In this document: piece by piece, positions 1 through 8,043 of the stretch
Layout of the letters: every line of letters begins with the position of its first letter
Numbering within the stretch: the first letter of the stretch is position 1
Assembly: GCA_963735045.1 (NCBI GenBank)
Contig: CAVTIZ010000003.1
Coordinates: forward strand, 1,860,001 to 1,924,000
Source of the DNA: Salsipaludibacter sp963735045
GTDB taxonomy: Bacteria; Actinomycetota; Nitriliruptoria; Nitriliruptorales; Nitriliruptoraceae
Reading direction: 5' to 3'
DNA: 64,000 nt
Made by a program: the position numbers and the translations under genes
Notes under the pieces: model-generated
What the model was told of the DNA's origin: nothing
The model's input: the letters and a program-made list of their open reading frames with translations, nothing else
The model's database searches: none

Positions 1-622
1 TGACGTTGAAGACGTAGGCGATGATCGCGCCGAGCGAGATCAGGTCGCCGTGGGCGAAGTTGACCAGCTGGGTGGTGCCGAAGACCAGCGACAGCCCGAT
101 GGCCATCATCGCGATCAGCAGGCCCAGCTTGATCCCCTCGACCAGCAGTTGCAACACCAACCGCGAGGTCCCACTCCCCACACCGGTCGTCCCGGCGGGC
201 GCATCGCCCAGCGGGAACAGCACCGGTCGCACCTGCGCCGGGTTGAGGGTCAGGGTGCGCGACGGCGTCTCCGCGTCACGCAGGCTCACGCCCTCGGGGA
301 AGGACTCGAGGTCGACCTCGATCGTGTACTCGCCCGGGTCGTCGACCGACACCGCCCAGGCCCCGTCGGCGTCGGAGTCGGCCTCGCCGGCAACGGCGCC
401 GCCGTTGTCGGTGACCACGACGTGCACGCCCTCCACGGGCTCGGGTCCCTCCTCGCCCGGGTTGACGAACCGGCCCTGGAAGCCGATGTCGGGGGTCTCG
501 TCCTGGGCATGTGCGGGCGAGGAGGCGAAGGCACCGAGTGCGACCAGCAGCATGGTCAGGAACAGGAGCCCGAGGCGCCCAGCGCGACTCGTCGGGCCCA
601 TGGTCGTCGTCGTGGTTGTCAT
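1..622 (-). CDS. Branched-chain amino-acid ABC transporter permease (LivH type) with extracytoplasmic N-terminal domain, partial
   Basis: The gene reads leftwards and runs off the window start; 207 codons are visible. Residues about 1-40 form a signal peptide (short hydrophobic core ending in an AHAQ-like cleavage site). Residues about 45-145 are a hydrophilic beta-rich stretch with a GGAVAGEADSDADGAWAVS segment, as in carboxypeptidase-regulatory/CNA-B-like Ig folds. From about residue 155 the canonical LivH start follows: a hydrophobic helix, then the GLSLVFGTTQLVNFAHGD signature. LivH is the inner-membrane permease of branched-chain amino-acid or amide uptake systems and normally starts at that first helix, so the secreted domain is an addition. 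It is divergent from the substrate-binding lipoprotein at 938. The family call is firm; the function of the extra domain is unknown. Confidence 0.85.
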   Translation of the reverse strand, partial: MTTTTTTMGPTSRAGRLGLLFLTMLLVALGAFASSPAHAQDETPDIGFQGRFVNPGEEGPEPVEGVHVVVTDNGGAVAGEADSDADGAWAVSVDDPGEYTIEVDLESFPEGVSLRDAETPSRTLTLNPAQVRPVLFPLGDAPAGTTGVGSGTSRLVLQLLVEGIKLGLLIAMMAIGLSLVFGTTQLVNFAHGDLISLGAIIAYVFNV

Positions 623-756
623 GTCGCTCCGACCGGGTCGTTGGGCAGCCGGGGGGCAGACTAGTCATTCGCCTCGGCCCGTCGGCACGTCGCGGGAAAA
701 CCGACCGGCGTGACGCGCGTCGACGCACCCGTCTCCGGGGCGTGGGCGACCACGTC

Positions 757-816
757 GAGGAGTCCGCCCGGGAGTCCGCCGAGGAGTCCGCCCAGGAGCC
801 CGCCGAGGAGTCCGAT
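757..816. repeat. 12-bp tandem array, five units
   Basis: Five consecutive 12-base units related to GAGGAGTCCGCC, at 757, 769, 781, 793 and 805. It lies in the spacer between divergent transporter genes and encodes nothing obvious. Confidence 0.8.
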
Positions 817-862
817 CGGGCGCCCCACGGGGCGTCCGCTGTGCGCATGGAGTGCACCCCGG

Positions 863-892
863 TGACGCGCGCCAACCAACTACCACTATCAT
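863..892 (+). promoter_or_regulatory. Candidate promoter for the binding-protein gene
   Basis: TGACGC at 863-868 and TATCAT at 887-892 are separated by 18 bases and resemble -35 and -10 elements. The start codon lies 45 bases downstream. This is read by eye only. Confidence 0.4.
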
Positions 893-902
893 AGGCAACC
901 GT

Positions 903-918
903 TCGCCAGATCTGGCGA
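903..918. promoter_or_regulatory. Perfect 16-bp palindrome, candidate operator
   Basis: TCGCCAGATCTGGCGA is its own reverse complement. It lies 10-26 bases after the candidate -10 box, where a bound repressor would block transcription of the binding-protein gene. The cognate regulator is not in the window. Confidence 0.5.
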
Positions 919-937
919 CGCAGACGCAAGGACGAAC

Positions 938-2377
938 ATGATTGGGAAAACACGACTGCGGGCGGTGGCCGTACTCGGCGCCGCCTCGCTGGTCTTCGCT
1001 GCCTGCGGGGGGGACGACGACGGTGCATCCGAGACGTCGGAAGCACCCGCGTCCGACGCCGGCGACGAGGCCACGACCGAGTCCGAGGCCATGACCGAGG
1101 ACATGGAGTCCGAGGCCATGACCGAGTCCGAGGCCATGACCGAGTCCGAGACCTCGACCGAGGCAGCGGGCGGCGGTGGCGCAGGCGTGCTCGCCGGCGT
1201 TCGTGGCACCCTGCCGTCGGCGGACATCGGACAGGAGTTCCGCGACCGGCTGTTGGAGATCGACTCCGAGCTGACCGACTTCTCCTACTCCGGTGAGACC
1301 TACGACTCCATCATCATCACGGCCCTGGCCACTGCCGTGGCCGGCACCGACGACCCGTTGGCCGTCGCCAGCGAGATCGTCGGCGTCACCAAGGACGGTG
1401 AGACCTGCACGGACTATGCGGGCTGCATCGAGCTGATCGACGCGGGGACCGACATCGACTACGACGGCATCGGGGGGCCCTACACCTTCTCCGCGGCCGG
1501 CGAGCCGACCCAGGCCACCTTCGCCATCCTGCAGTACGGCGACGACAACCGCATCGACGACAGCCTGACGGAGTTCCGCGAGGCGGAGATCTCCGAGGAC
1601 CAGCTGCCCAGCGACGTGGCCACCCCCGAGGCATCCGGCGGCGAGTCCGACGGTGTCCTCACGGTCGGCACGCTGCTGCCGGAGACCGGTGACCTCGCCT
1701 TCCTCGGCCCCCCGGAGTTCGCGGGTGCTGAGCTGGCCGTCCAGGAGATCAACGAGGCGGGTGGCGTCCTCGACGCCGACGTCGAGCTGATCCAGGGCGA
1801 CTCGGGTGACACCAACACCGACATCGCCAACCAGACGGTCGACGAGCACCTCGCTGCAGGTGTCGACGCCATCATCGGTGCCGCGTCGTCGGGTGTCTCC
1901 TTCACCGTGATCGACAAGATCACGGCGGCCAACGTCATCCACTTCTCCCCGGCCAACACCTCGCCGGACTTCACCGCGTACGCGGACAACGGGCTGTACT
2001 TCCGCACCGCCCCGTCCGACGTGCTCCAGGGTCGTGTCCTCGCGGACTCCGTCCTGGCCGACGGTGGGACCAACGTCGTCGTGTTCGCCCGCCAGGACCC
2101 CTACGGCGAGGGCCTGCTGAACTACACGCAGACCCCGTTGGAGGAGGCCGGCGCGACGGTCACCCCGATCGTCTACGACCCGTCGGCGACCGAGTTCGCC
2201 GCGGAGGTCCAGGAGGCCGTCTCGGCCAGCCCGGACACGATCGTCATCATCGGCTTCGCCGAGACCGAGCAGCTCGGCAAGACGCTGATCGAGCAGGGCC
2301 TCGGGCCGCAGGAGGTCCCGTGGTGGCTGGTCGACGGCAACGTGGGCAACGCCCTGGGTGAGACCTTCGACGAGTGA
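938..2377 (+). CDS. Substrate-binding lipoprotein of a LivK-type ABC transporter, apparently circularly permuted
   Basis: The 479-residue protein begins with a lipoprotein signal (lipobox FAAC, Cys23), followed by an acidic linker with repeated ESEAMT units (about 44-75) and a Gly run. Residues about 83-217 then match what is normally the C-terminal third of the family (GVLAGVRGTLPS, DFSYSGETYDS, TDIDYDGIGGPYTFS). After a hydrophilic joint at about 219-238 comes the usual N-terminal start (VLTVGTLLPETGDLAFLGPP, then GDSGDTNTDIA, SPANTSPDF), and the protein stops at DGNVGNALGETFDE. In ordinary members that last segment continues directly into the GVLAGVRGT segment. The reading frame is clean and all parts of the fold seem present once. 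It probably still binds an amino acid or amide for the divergent LivH permease. A misassembly cannot be excluded from sequence alone. Confidence 0.85.
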   Translation: MIGKTRLRAVAVLGAASLVFAACGGDDDGASETSEAPASDAGDEATTESEAMTEDMESEAMTESEAMTESETSTEAAGGGGAGVLAGVRGTLPSADIGQEFRDRLLEIDSELTDFSYSGETYDSIIITALATAVAGTDDPLAVASEIVGVTKDGETCTDYAGCIELIDAGTDIDYDGIGGPYTFSAAGEPTQATFAILQYGDDNRIDDSLTEFREAEISEDQLPSDVATPEASGGESDGVLTVGTLLPETGDLAFLGPPEFAGAELAVQEINEAGGVLDADVELIQGDSGDTNTDIANQTVDEHLAAGVDAIIGAASSGVSFTVIDKITAANVIHFSPANTSPDFTAYADNGLYFRTAPSDVLQGRVLADSVLADGGTNVVVFARQDPYGEGLLNYTQTPLEEAGATVTPIVYDPSATEFAAEVQEAVSASPDTIVIIGFAETEQLGKTLIEQGLGPQEVPWWLVDGNVGNALGETFDE

Positions 2378-2404
2378 GTCGACGGCACCACCTGCGCACC
2401 ACCT

Positions 2405-2439
2405 GCGAGGGCCCCGGGACATCGTCCCGGGGCCCTCGC
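2405..2439 (+). terminator. Intrinsic terminator hairpin
   Basis: A perfect 16-bp GC-rich stem (2405-2420 with 2424-2439) and a 3-base loop begins 27 bases after the binding-protein stop. There is no U-tract, which is common in high-GC actinobacteria. Confidence 0.75.
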
Positions 2440-2461
2440 CGTCCGGGATCACCTCCATCCT

Positions 2462-2545
2462 CGGGGATCACGTCGGGGATCACGTCGGGGATCACGTGCG
2501 GGATCACGTCCGGGATCGCGTCCGGGATCGCGTCCGGCATCCTGT
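2462..2545. repeat. 12-bp tandem array, seven units
   Basis: Seven consecutive 12-base units related to CGGGGATCACGT begin at 2462. The first three are identical and the last is most diverged. The array lies between the terminator and the start of the LLM gene at 2570, so it may form part of that gene's leader. Confidence 0.85.
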
Positions 2546-2569
2546 GCGGAGGCGACCGAGGACCACGCG

Positions 2570-3421
2570 ATGACCAGTGACCGGACCCGCACCGGGTTGA
2601 CCGTGCCGATCTTCGGGGAGTTGGCGGACCCTGCGCTCGTGGCCGACCTCGCGCGCCGTGCCGAGCAGGCCGGCTGGGACGGCTTCTTCGTGTGGGACCA
2701 CGTCGTGTACCGCCGTGACCCCGACGGCCCGGACCCCCACGGCCGGGCCGACCTGCCCGTGGCCGACCCCTGGATCACCCTGGCCGCGATCGCGGTCGCC
2801 ACCGAGACGGTCCGGCTGGGACCGCTGGTGACCCCGCTGCCCCGTCGTCGCACCCACGTGCTGGCCCGGACCACGACGACGCTGGACCGCCTGTCGGATG
2901 GTCGGCTGGTGCTGGGTGTGGGCATCGGTGGCGACGGCTACGGCGAGTTCTCCGACTTCGGCGACGAGGTCGACGCCCCGACCCGCGGCGCGATGCTGGA
3001 CGAGCGCCTCGGCCTGCTCCGCGCCCTGTGGTCGGGCGAGGTCGTGGACCACGACGGTGTGCACGCCGCCGCCCGCGACGTCGCGTTCCGGCCCATCCCA
3101 CTCCAGCGACCCCACCCACCGGTGTGGGCGGCCGGCCGCTTCCCCAACGTGGCACCGATGCGGCGGGCGAGCACCTGCGACGGCTTCTTCCCGATCGACA
3201 TGGACGGGCCCGGAGACCTCGCGAGCATCCGCGACGAGGTCGCGGCACGCCGCGGCGGCCTCGACGGGTGGGACCTGGTCGCCCAGGGTCGCCCCGGCGA
3301 CGACGCGCGGCCGTGGGCGGCGGCCGGGGCGACGTGGTGGCTGACGACCTTCCGTGCGTGGGGCACCGGCCCCGAGGAGGTCCTGGCCACCATCGAGGCC
3401 GGTCCGCCCACGACCACCTGA
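2570..3421 (+). CDS. LLM class flavin/F420-dependent oxidoreductase
   Basis: A 283-residue luciferase-like monooxygenase fold protein. The N-terminus (GLTVPIFGELADPALVADLA), the AGWDGFFVWDHV segment, the RLGPLVTPLPRRRTHVLAR segment and RLVLGVGIGG are standard for this TIM-barrel family. Members use F420 or FMN to oxidise or reduce small organic substrates in the cytoplasm; the substrate cannot be told from sequence. The length is slightly short for the family. It stands alone, after a terminator and a tandem array, and converges on the SDR gene downstream. Family call is firm, cofactor choice is inferred. Confidence 0.85.
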   Translation: MTSDRTRTGLTVPIFGELADPALVADLARRAEQAGWDGFFVWDHVVYRRDPDGPDPHGRADLPVADPWITLAAIAVATETVRLGPLVTPLPRRRTHVLARTTTTLDRLSDGRLVLGVGIGGDGYGEFSDFGDEVDAPTRGAMLDERLGLLRALWSGEVVDHDGVHAAARDVAFRPIPLQRPHPPVWAAGRFPNVAPMRRASTCDGFFPIDMDGPGDLASIRDEVAARRGGLDGWDLVAQGRPGDDARPWAAAGATWWLTTFRAWGTGPEEVLATIEAGPPTTT

Positions 3422-3446
3422 GCCCGGACCCCGCGCAGCCGTGCGG

Positions 3447-4469
3447 TCAGGCGACGTCGGCGGTCGCGATCCGTGCATCCAGCCACGGCACCAGCCGGGT
3501 CCGCTGGCGGTCGGCCGTCGCGGTCCGGGGCAGGTAGACCGTTCGGCGCCGCCGACGGTCGTGCCAGAAGTCCCCGCTGGAGGTCGCCGGCTCGTCGGCC
3601 GTGGCCAGCCACACCATGGTGTCGGCGGCCTCCTCGGCCGAGCGCAGGATCGGTCCCATGACGGTGTCGAAGACCGGCAGTCCGGCCGTCACGCCGGGGG
3701 TCGCGGCCCAGCCGGGGTGCATGGCGTGCACCACCGGGTGGTCGCCCCACTCCTCGGCCAGGAGCCCGGCCAGCACCACCTGGCCCCGCTTGGCGCGGGC
3801 GTAGGCCGTCGTGCCGGAGTAGTCGTCGGGTCCCATCTCCAGCCGCGACACGACCAACGGCTGGGTGTACATCCCACCCGAGGACATGAACAGCACCCGG
3901 GCGTCGGGGCGGAGGTGGTCGGTGAGTTCACGAGTCAACAGGTAGGGCCCCACGAGGTGGGCGGCCAGCGTCGCCTCGATCCCGGCCGACGTCTCGTGGC
4001 GCTGCTCGGTCAGGGCACCGGCGTTGTGGACCAACAGGTCGATCCCGTCGGACTCCCGACGCAGCCGATCGGCGAAGGCCCGCACCTGGTCGAGTTCCCC
4101 GACGTCGACGCCGTGGCCGATCGCGCGACCGGGATGGTCGTGGTCGACGGCCTCGGCCGCCGCCGCGGTCACCGTGGCGGCGACCTCCTCGGCCCGGTCG
4201 TGGGACCGGCTGGTCACCCACGTGGTCGCACCGAGTCGCACGAAGGCGTCTGCGACCGCTCGACCGATCCCGCTGGACGACCCGGTGACCACCGCGACCC
4301 GGCCGGACAGGTCGGCCGACGGGGCGTCCCAGTCCTCCAACCGGGACCGTACGGCCGAGCCGATGCGTGAGAAGCCGGGCACGACCGTGGCCTCGAGCAG
4401 GGCATCGACCACGCGCACGGCGGGGGCATTGGCAGGACGGGACGCGAGCATCGTGACCTCTGTCGTCAT
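3447..4469 (-). CDS. Short-chain dehydrogenase/reductase (DHRS12-like)
   Basis: A 340-residue SDR with an NAD(P)-binding TGSSSGIG motif (62-69), NAG (149-151), a serine in the MSSGG strand (about 197) and the catalytic YxxxK pair (Tyr223, Lys227). The roughly 50-residue N-terminal extension before the Rossmann fold and the MSSGGMYTQ segment resemble the DHRS12-like branch rather than classical SDRs. Substrate unknown. It is followed 48 bases on by the RNA methyltransferase stop, reading in the same direction, but the gene order suggests no shared pathway. Confidence 0.85.
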   Translation of the reverse strand: MTTEVTMLASRPANAPAVRVVDALLEATVVPGFSRIGSAVRSRLEDWDAPSADLSGRVAVVTGSSSGIGRAVADAFVRLGATTWVTSRSHDRAEEVAATVTAAAAEAVDHDHPGRAIGHGVDVGELDQVRAFADRLRRESDGIDLLVHNAGALTEQRHETSAGIEATLAAHLVGPYLLTRELTDHLRPDARVLFMSSGGMYTQPLVVSRLEMGPDDYSGTTAYARAKRGQVVLAGLLAEEWGDHPVVHAMHPGWAATPGVTAGLPVFDTVMGPILRSAEEAADTMVWLATADEPATSSGDFWHDRRRRRTVYLPRTATADRQRTRLVPWLDARIATADVA

Positions 4470-4517
4470 GGGCCCGCCACGGTACGTCCCACCCGGGGGC
4501 GGCAGCCGCCCGGTGGG

Positions 4518-5177
4518 TCAGCGACGATGGTCGAGCAGGTAGGCGGCGATGCCGAACGCGGTCGCGACGTTGAGGGAACGCTTGGTGCCGTGCTGGGGGA
4601 TGGCCAGGACGTGGTCGGCGGCCGCGAGCACGCCGGGGTCGACCCCGGCCACCTCGTGGCCCACCACCAGCAGCACCCCGGTCGTGTCCGCGTCGGCGAC
4701 CGTGGTGTCGGCACCCAGTGGCCGGGCGTCCGGCGTGACCTCCAGGGCACACACCACCCACCCGGCGGACCGGTGGTCGTCGACGACGGCCGTGGCGTCG
4801 GGGTGGTGGGTCCAGGCCACCGCCTGCTCGGCCCCGAGGGCGGTCTTGGCGACCGTCGGGTGGTCCCCGGGGGCGGTGATGCCACACAGGTGGACGTGGA
4901 CCAGCCCGGCGGCGTCGGCGGTGCGCATCATGGCACCGACGTTCAGCGCGCTGCGCACGTTGTCCAGCAGGCCGGCGACCGGGACGCCGTGCCGCGGCAC
5001 CGAGGGCCGTGGCGGCCGGGTGGGTACCTCCATCGCCCGTTCCACGTCCCCCCCGCAGGCCGGACACGCGGCGGGGGCGTCGCGCGCGACGGCCGGGAAG
5101 CGCAGGCCACAGTCGGCCACGTGGCACCGCCACACCACGTGGTCGACCGCGACGTCGGCGGGTCGGTGCGTGGTCAC
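4518..5177 (-). CDS. TrmH/SpoU-family RNA 2'-O-methyltransferase with N-terminal zinc ribbon
   Basis: Starts at GTG 5177, overlapping the ABC exporter stop as GTGA, so translation is probably coupled. Residues 1-50 hold four cysteines (18, 23, 38, 41) in a CxxxxC...CxxC arrangement, a likely zinc ribbon. The rest is a SPOUT domain: motif 1 around [19 protein letters not shown] (73-91), motif 2 VVGHEVAGV (171-179), motif 3 [17 protein letters not shown] (193-209). The family uses AdoMet to methylate ribose in rRNA or tRNA. The RNA target is not deducible. At 219 residues it lacks the usual L30e-like N-terminal domain of many SpoU enzymes; the zinc ribbon takes that place. Confidence 0.85.
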   Translation of the reverse strand: MTTHRPADVAVDHVVWRCHVADCGLRFPAVARDAPAACPACGGDVERAMEVPTRPPRPSVPRHGVPVAGLLDNVRSALNVGAMMRTADAAGLVHVHLCGITAPGDHPTVAKTALGAEQAVAWTHHPDATAVVDDHRSAGWVVCALEVTPDARPLGADTTVADADTTGVLLVVGHEVAGVDPGVLAAADHVLAIPQHGTKRSLNVATAFGIAAYLLDHRR

Positions 5178-7066
5178 GACTCGTTCGACCCGACGCCGAC
5201 GGGCGCCGCGGACCTGGCCCCCGACGCGGGCCCGGGCGAGGTGTCCCCGGTCTGCACCCGCCACAGCGCCGCGTAGATGCCGTCGCGGGCCAGCAGGTCC
5301 TCGTGGGTCCCGGCCTCGACCACCCGACCCGCGTCCAGGACGTGGATGCGGTCGGCGTGGCGGACCGTCGACAGGCGGTGGGCGATGACCAGCGTCGTGC
5401 GCTCGCGCGACACGCGGGCCAACGAGCGCTGGATGGCGGCCTCGGTCTCGTTGTCCACCGCCGAGGTGGCCTCGTCCAGCACCAGGATGGTGGGGTCGCG
5501 CAGCAGTGCCCGGGCGATCGACACCCGCTGGCGTTGCCCGCCCGACAACTTCTGGCCGCGTTCGCCGACCACCGTGTCGAGCCCGTCGGGCATGGCGGCG
5601 ACGAACTCGCCGGCCTCGGCCAGGTCCAGGGCGTGCCACACGGCGGCGTCGTCGGCGTCCGGTGCCCCGTACACGACGTTGTCGCGCACGCTGCCGTGGA
5701 ACAGGAACACGTCCTGGCTGACCAGGCCGATCGCGCCCCGCAGCGCGTCGTAGGTGAGGTCGCGCACGTCGACGCCGTCCACCGACACCGCGCCGGACTC
5801 CACGTCGTAGAGCCGCAGGAGCACCTTGACCACGGTCGACTTGCCCGCCCCGGTCGACCCCACGATGGCGTGGGTCTCCCCGGCGGGCAGGTCGAGGTCC
5901 AGGCCGCGCAGGACCGACGTGCCACGGCCGTAGGCGAAGCCGACGTCGTCGAAGCGCACGGCCCCGCCCGGGCGGCCGGCCTCGGGTGTGGGCAGGGCGA
6001 GCTCACCGGGTTCGATCCGGGGCTGGACCGCCAGCAGGTCCAGCAGTCGTCGCACCGAGGCCATGGCCCGCTGGTAGTCGTCGAACACCTCGCCGAGCCG
6101 GGTGAGCGGCCACAGCAGACGCTGGGTCAGGAAGACCAGCACGGAGTAGGTGCCGACCGCGAGCATGCCGGACAGGGCCTGCACGCCGCCGAGGTAGAGC
6201 GTGGCGACGAAGCCCAGCAGGATCGCGATCCGGATCATCGGCACGAAGGCGCTCGACAGCCGGATCGCCTCGCGGTTGACCTCCTGGTACTCCCCCGACG
6301 CCGCGTCGACCCGGTCGACCTCGCGTTCCTCGGCCCCGAAGGCCTTGATCGTCGCGATCCCGCCCAGGTTGTTGGCCAGGATCCCGTTGAGCTGGCCGAC
6401 CCGCTCGCGCACGTCGGCGTAGCGCGGCTCGAGCCGTCGCTGGAACCGGAACGACCCCCACAGGATCACCGGGATCGGCAGGAAGGCCAGGGGGGCGATG
6501 TCGGGGACCAGCACCACGAACGCCCCGCCGACGAACACCACGGTGGCCAGCACCTGCAGGATGTGGTTGGCGCCCGTGTCGAGGAAGCGCTCGAGCTGGT
6601 TGACGTCGTCGTTGAGCACGGCCATCAGCCCGCCGGTGGACTGGTCCTCGAAGGTGGCCAGGTCCAGCTGCTGGACGTGCTGGTAGACCTCCACCCGGGC
6701 GTCGTGCTGGATGGCCTGGGCGAGGTTGCGCCACGCGAGGCTGTAGCCGTACTCGGCGACCGACTCGATGGTCCACACGATCGCGCTGAGCAGGGCGATG
6801 GCGACCAGCTGCCGACGCTGGTCGGTGATCCCGAACACGGTCGCGACCCACGAGTCCTGCCCGGACACGACCACGTCGATCGCGGCCCCGATCAGGAACG
6901 GCGGCGCCAGGTCGACCAGCTTGTTGAGCACCGACAGGCCACCGGCCCACAGGATCGTGGGGCGGTGCCCGGCGGCGTGGGCCCACAACCGCCGCAGCGG
7001 GTGGCCCGTGGGGTTGGCGGTCTCGGCGGCCGGCGGGGCGGACGGGGGCGTGGTCGGACCGGACAT
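5174..7066 (-). CDS. ABC exporter, fused permease and ATPase
   Basis: A 630-residue half-exporter. The membrane domain spans about residues 30-340 with six hydrophobic segments. The nucleotide-binding domain has Walker A GSTGAGKS (403-410), LSGGQ signature (507-511), Walker B ILVLDE (527-532) and the H-loop histidine (563). All catalytic elements are intact, so the protein should act as a homodimer or heterodimer exporting lipids, peptides or drugs across the cytoplasmic membrane. No partner half-transporter is next to it, which favours a homodimer. Its stop overlaps the methyltransferase start by four bases. Confidence 0.9.
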   Translation of the reverse strand: MSGPTTPPSAPPAAETANPTGHPLRRLWAHAAGHRPTILWAGGLSVLNKLVDLAPPFLIGAAIDVVVSGQDSWVATVFGITDQRRQLVAIALLSAIVWTIESVAEYGYSLAWRNLAQAIQHDARVEVYQHVQQLDLATFEDQSTGGLMAVLNDDVNQLERFLDTGANHILQVLATVVFVGGAFVVLVPDIAPLAFLPIPVILWGSFRFQRRLEPRYADVRERVGQLNGILANNLGGIATIKAFGAEEREVDRVDAASGEYQEVNREAIRLSSAFVPMIRIAILLGFVATLYLGGVQALSGMLAVGTYSVLVFLTQRLLWPLTRLGEVFDDYQRAMASVRRLLDLLAVQPRIEPGELALPTPEAGRPGGAVRFDDVGFAYGRGTSVLRGLDLDLPAGETHAIVGSTGAGKSTVVKVLLRLYDVESGAVSVDGVDVRDLTYDALRGAIGLVSQDVFLFHGSVRDNVVYGAPDADDAAVWHALDLAEAGEFVAAMPDGLDTVVGERGQKLSGGQRQRVSIARALLRDPTILVLDEATSAVDNETEAAIQRSLARVSRERTTLVIAHRLSTVRHADRIHVLDAGRVVEAGTHEDLLARDGIYAALWRVQTGDTSPGPASGARSAAPVGVGSNES

Positions 7067-7181
7067 GCACGTCCCGGGGTGCGAGGCGACACGCGGCGAG
7101 CGCCGCGCGCGCCTCAGGGTACGGCCACCGCCACGACGTCACGGCCCGGCGATGATGCCTGCACCGACCGGCCCACGAGCG

Positions 7182-7955
7182 TCAGCGGAAGGTGGCCAGC
7201 CGGTCCAGGGCGGCACCGAAGTCGCGGCGACGCTGCTGGACGGCCAGGCGGTTGTCCGACACCAGGTCCGGATCCGGTGCCGCATCGCCACGCAGCGACA
7301 CCGTGCCGTCCAGCACCGACCGCAGCGCCTCCGACGACACCGCCAGGTTCTGCAGGACGTTGGCGACGGGTTCGCCCTCGACGTCGACCATCAGACCGGC
7401 CACGCGCTCCTCGAGGCCGACGAGGCGTTCGCGCACCATCTGCCAGCTGCGTTGGAGCTGCTGCGGGTCGGTGATCCGTTGCACCTCCACGCTGCCCTGG
7501 TCGAGGACCCATCGTCCCGTGCCGAGCAGGTCCCCGATCGCGTCCCGCACCCGGTCGTGGGCCGCCCGCCGGGCATCCCGACGACGGCCCAGGAAACTCG
7601 AGACCAACAGCACGATCACCAGCAGTGCGAGCAGGCCCAGGACGATCGGCAGCCAGTCCTGGGTCTGCATGGCCTCCTCGGTGTCGGGCTCGTCGGTGAC
7701 CTCGGGGCTGGGCTCGGCCTGGGCCTCGGTCGCGGGGGCCTCGGTCGGGGGGGCCTCGCTCTCGGGCTCCGGCGGCTCGATCGAGGACAGTTCACGCTCG
7801 GCCTCGGACGCGGCGTCCCGGAGCTGCTGCCCGGCGCCGGAGGCTTCCTGGGAGATCTGTTCACGATCCTCGGGCGTGCAACCGGCCAGGCCCACGGCGG
7901 TGACGACCACCAGGGCCAGCCCGGCTCGGGCCACTCGTGTGGGGGTGCGCAGCAT
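7182..7955 (-). CDS. Putative lipoprotein with a transmembrane helix
   Basis: Not a recognised family. The ATG at 7955 is chosen because GGAG lies six bases upstream, while earlier in-frame starts lack a ribosome site. The 257-residue product has a lipoprotein signal (lipobox LAGC, Cys26), an acidic Pro/Glu/Thr-rich stretch, then a strong transmembrane helix (DWLPIVLGLLALLVIVLLVSS) followed by a basic stop-transfer and a helical cytoplasmic-looking region. Two membrane anchors in one protein is odd: the lipid anchor and the helix would hold a periplasmic loop. It follows the amylosucrase gene on the same strand by about 90 bases. Confidence 0.7.
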   Translation of the reverse strand: MLRTPTRVARAGLALVVVTAVGLAGCTPEDREQISQEASGAGQQLRDAASEAERELSSIEPPEPESEAPPTEAPATEAQAEPSPEVTDEPDTEEAMQTQDWLPIVLGLLALLVIVLLVSSFLGRRRDARRAAHDRVRDAIGDLLGTGRWVLDQGSVEVQRITDPQQLQRSWQMVRERLVGLEERVAGLMVDVEGEPVANVLQNLAVSSEALRSVLDGTVSLRGDAAPDPDLVSDNRLAVQQRRRDFGAALDRLATFR

Positions 7956-8043
7956 GGTCATCTCCGTTCGGGCGAACATCGTCAGGGAAACGTCGTCAGG
8001 GAACGTCGGGCAGCCGTCGTGGGGCCGGGCTCGGGAGGAGACC

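Larger units (their letters stand above)
623..937. other. Divergent regulatory spacer between permease and binding-protein genes
   Basis: This 315-base spacer separates two divergent transporter genes and contains no convincing gene. It holds a 12-bp tandem array (757-816), a GC-rich hairpin near 820-838, a plausible promoter (863-892) and a perfect palindrome (903-918) just upstream of the binding-protein start. An AAGGA Shine-Dalgarno sits five bases before the ATG at 938. Confidence 0.6.

Noticed and set aside
2462..2545. Tandem array as CRISPR or origin iterons
   Set aside because: There are no spacers, no cas or replication genes nearby, and similar arrays with unrelated units occur at other gene edges.
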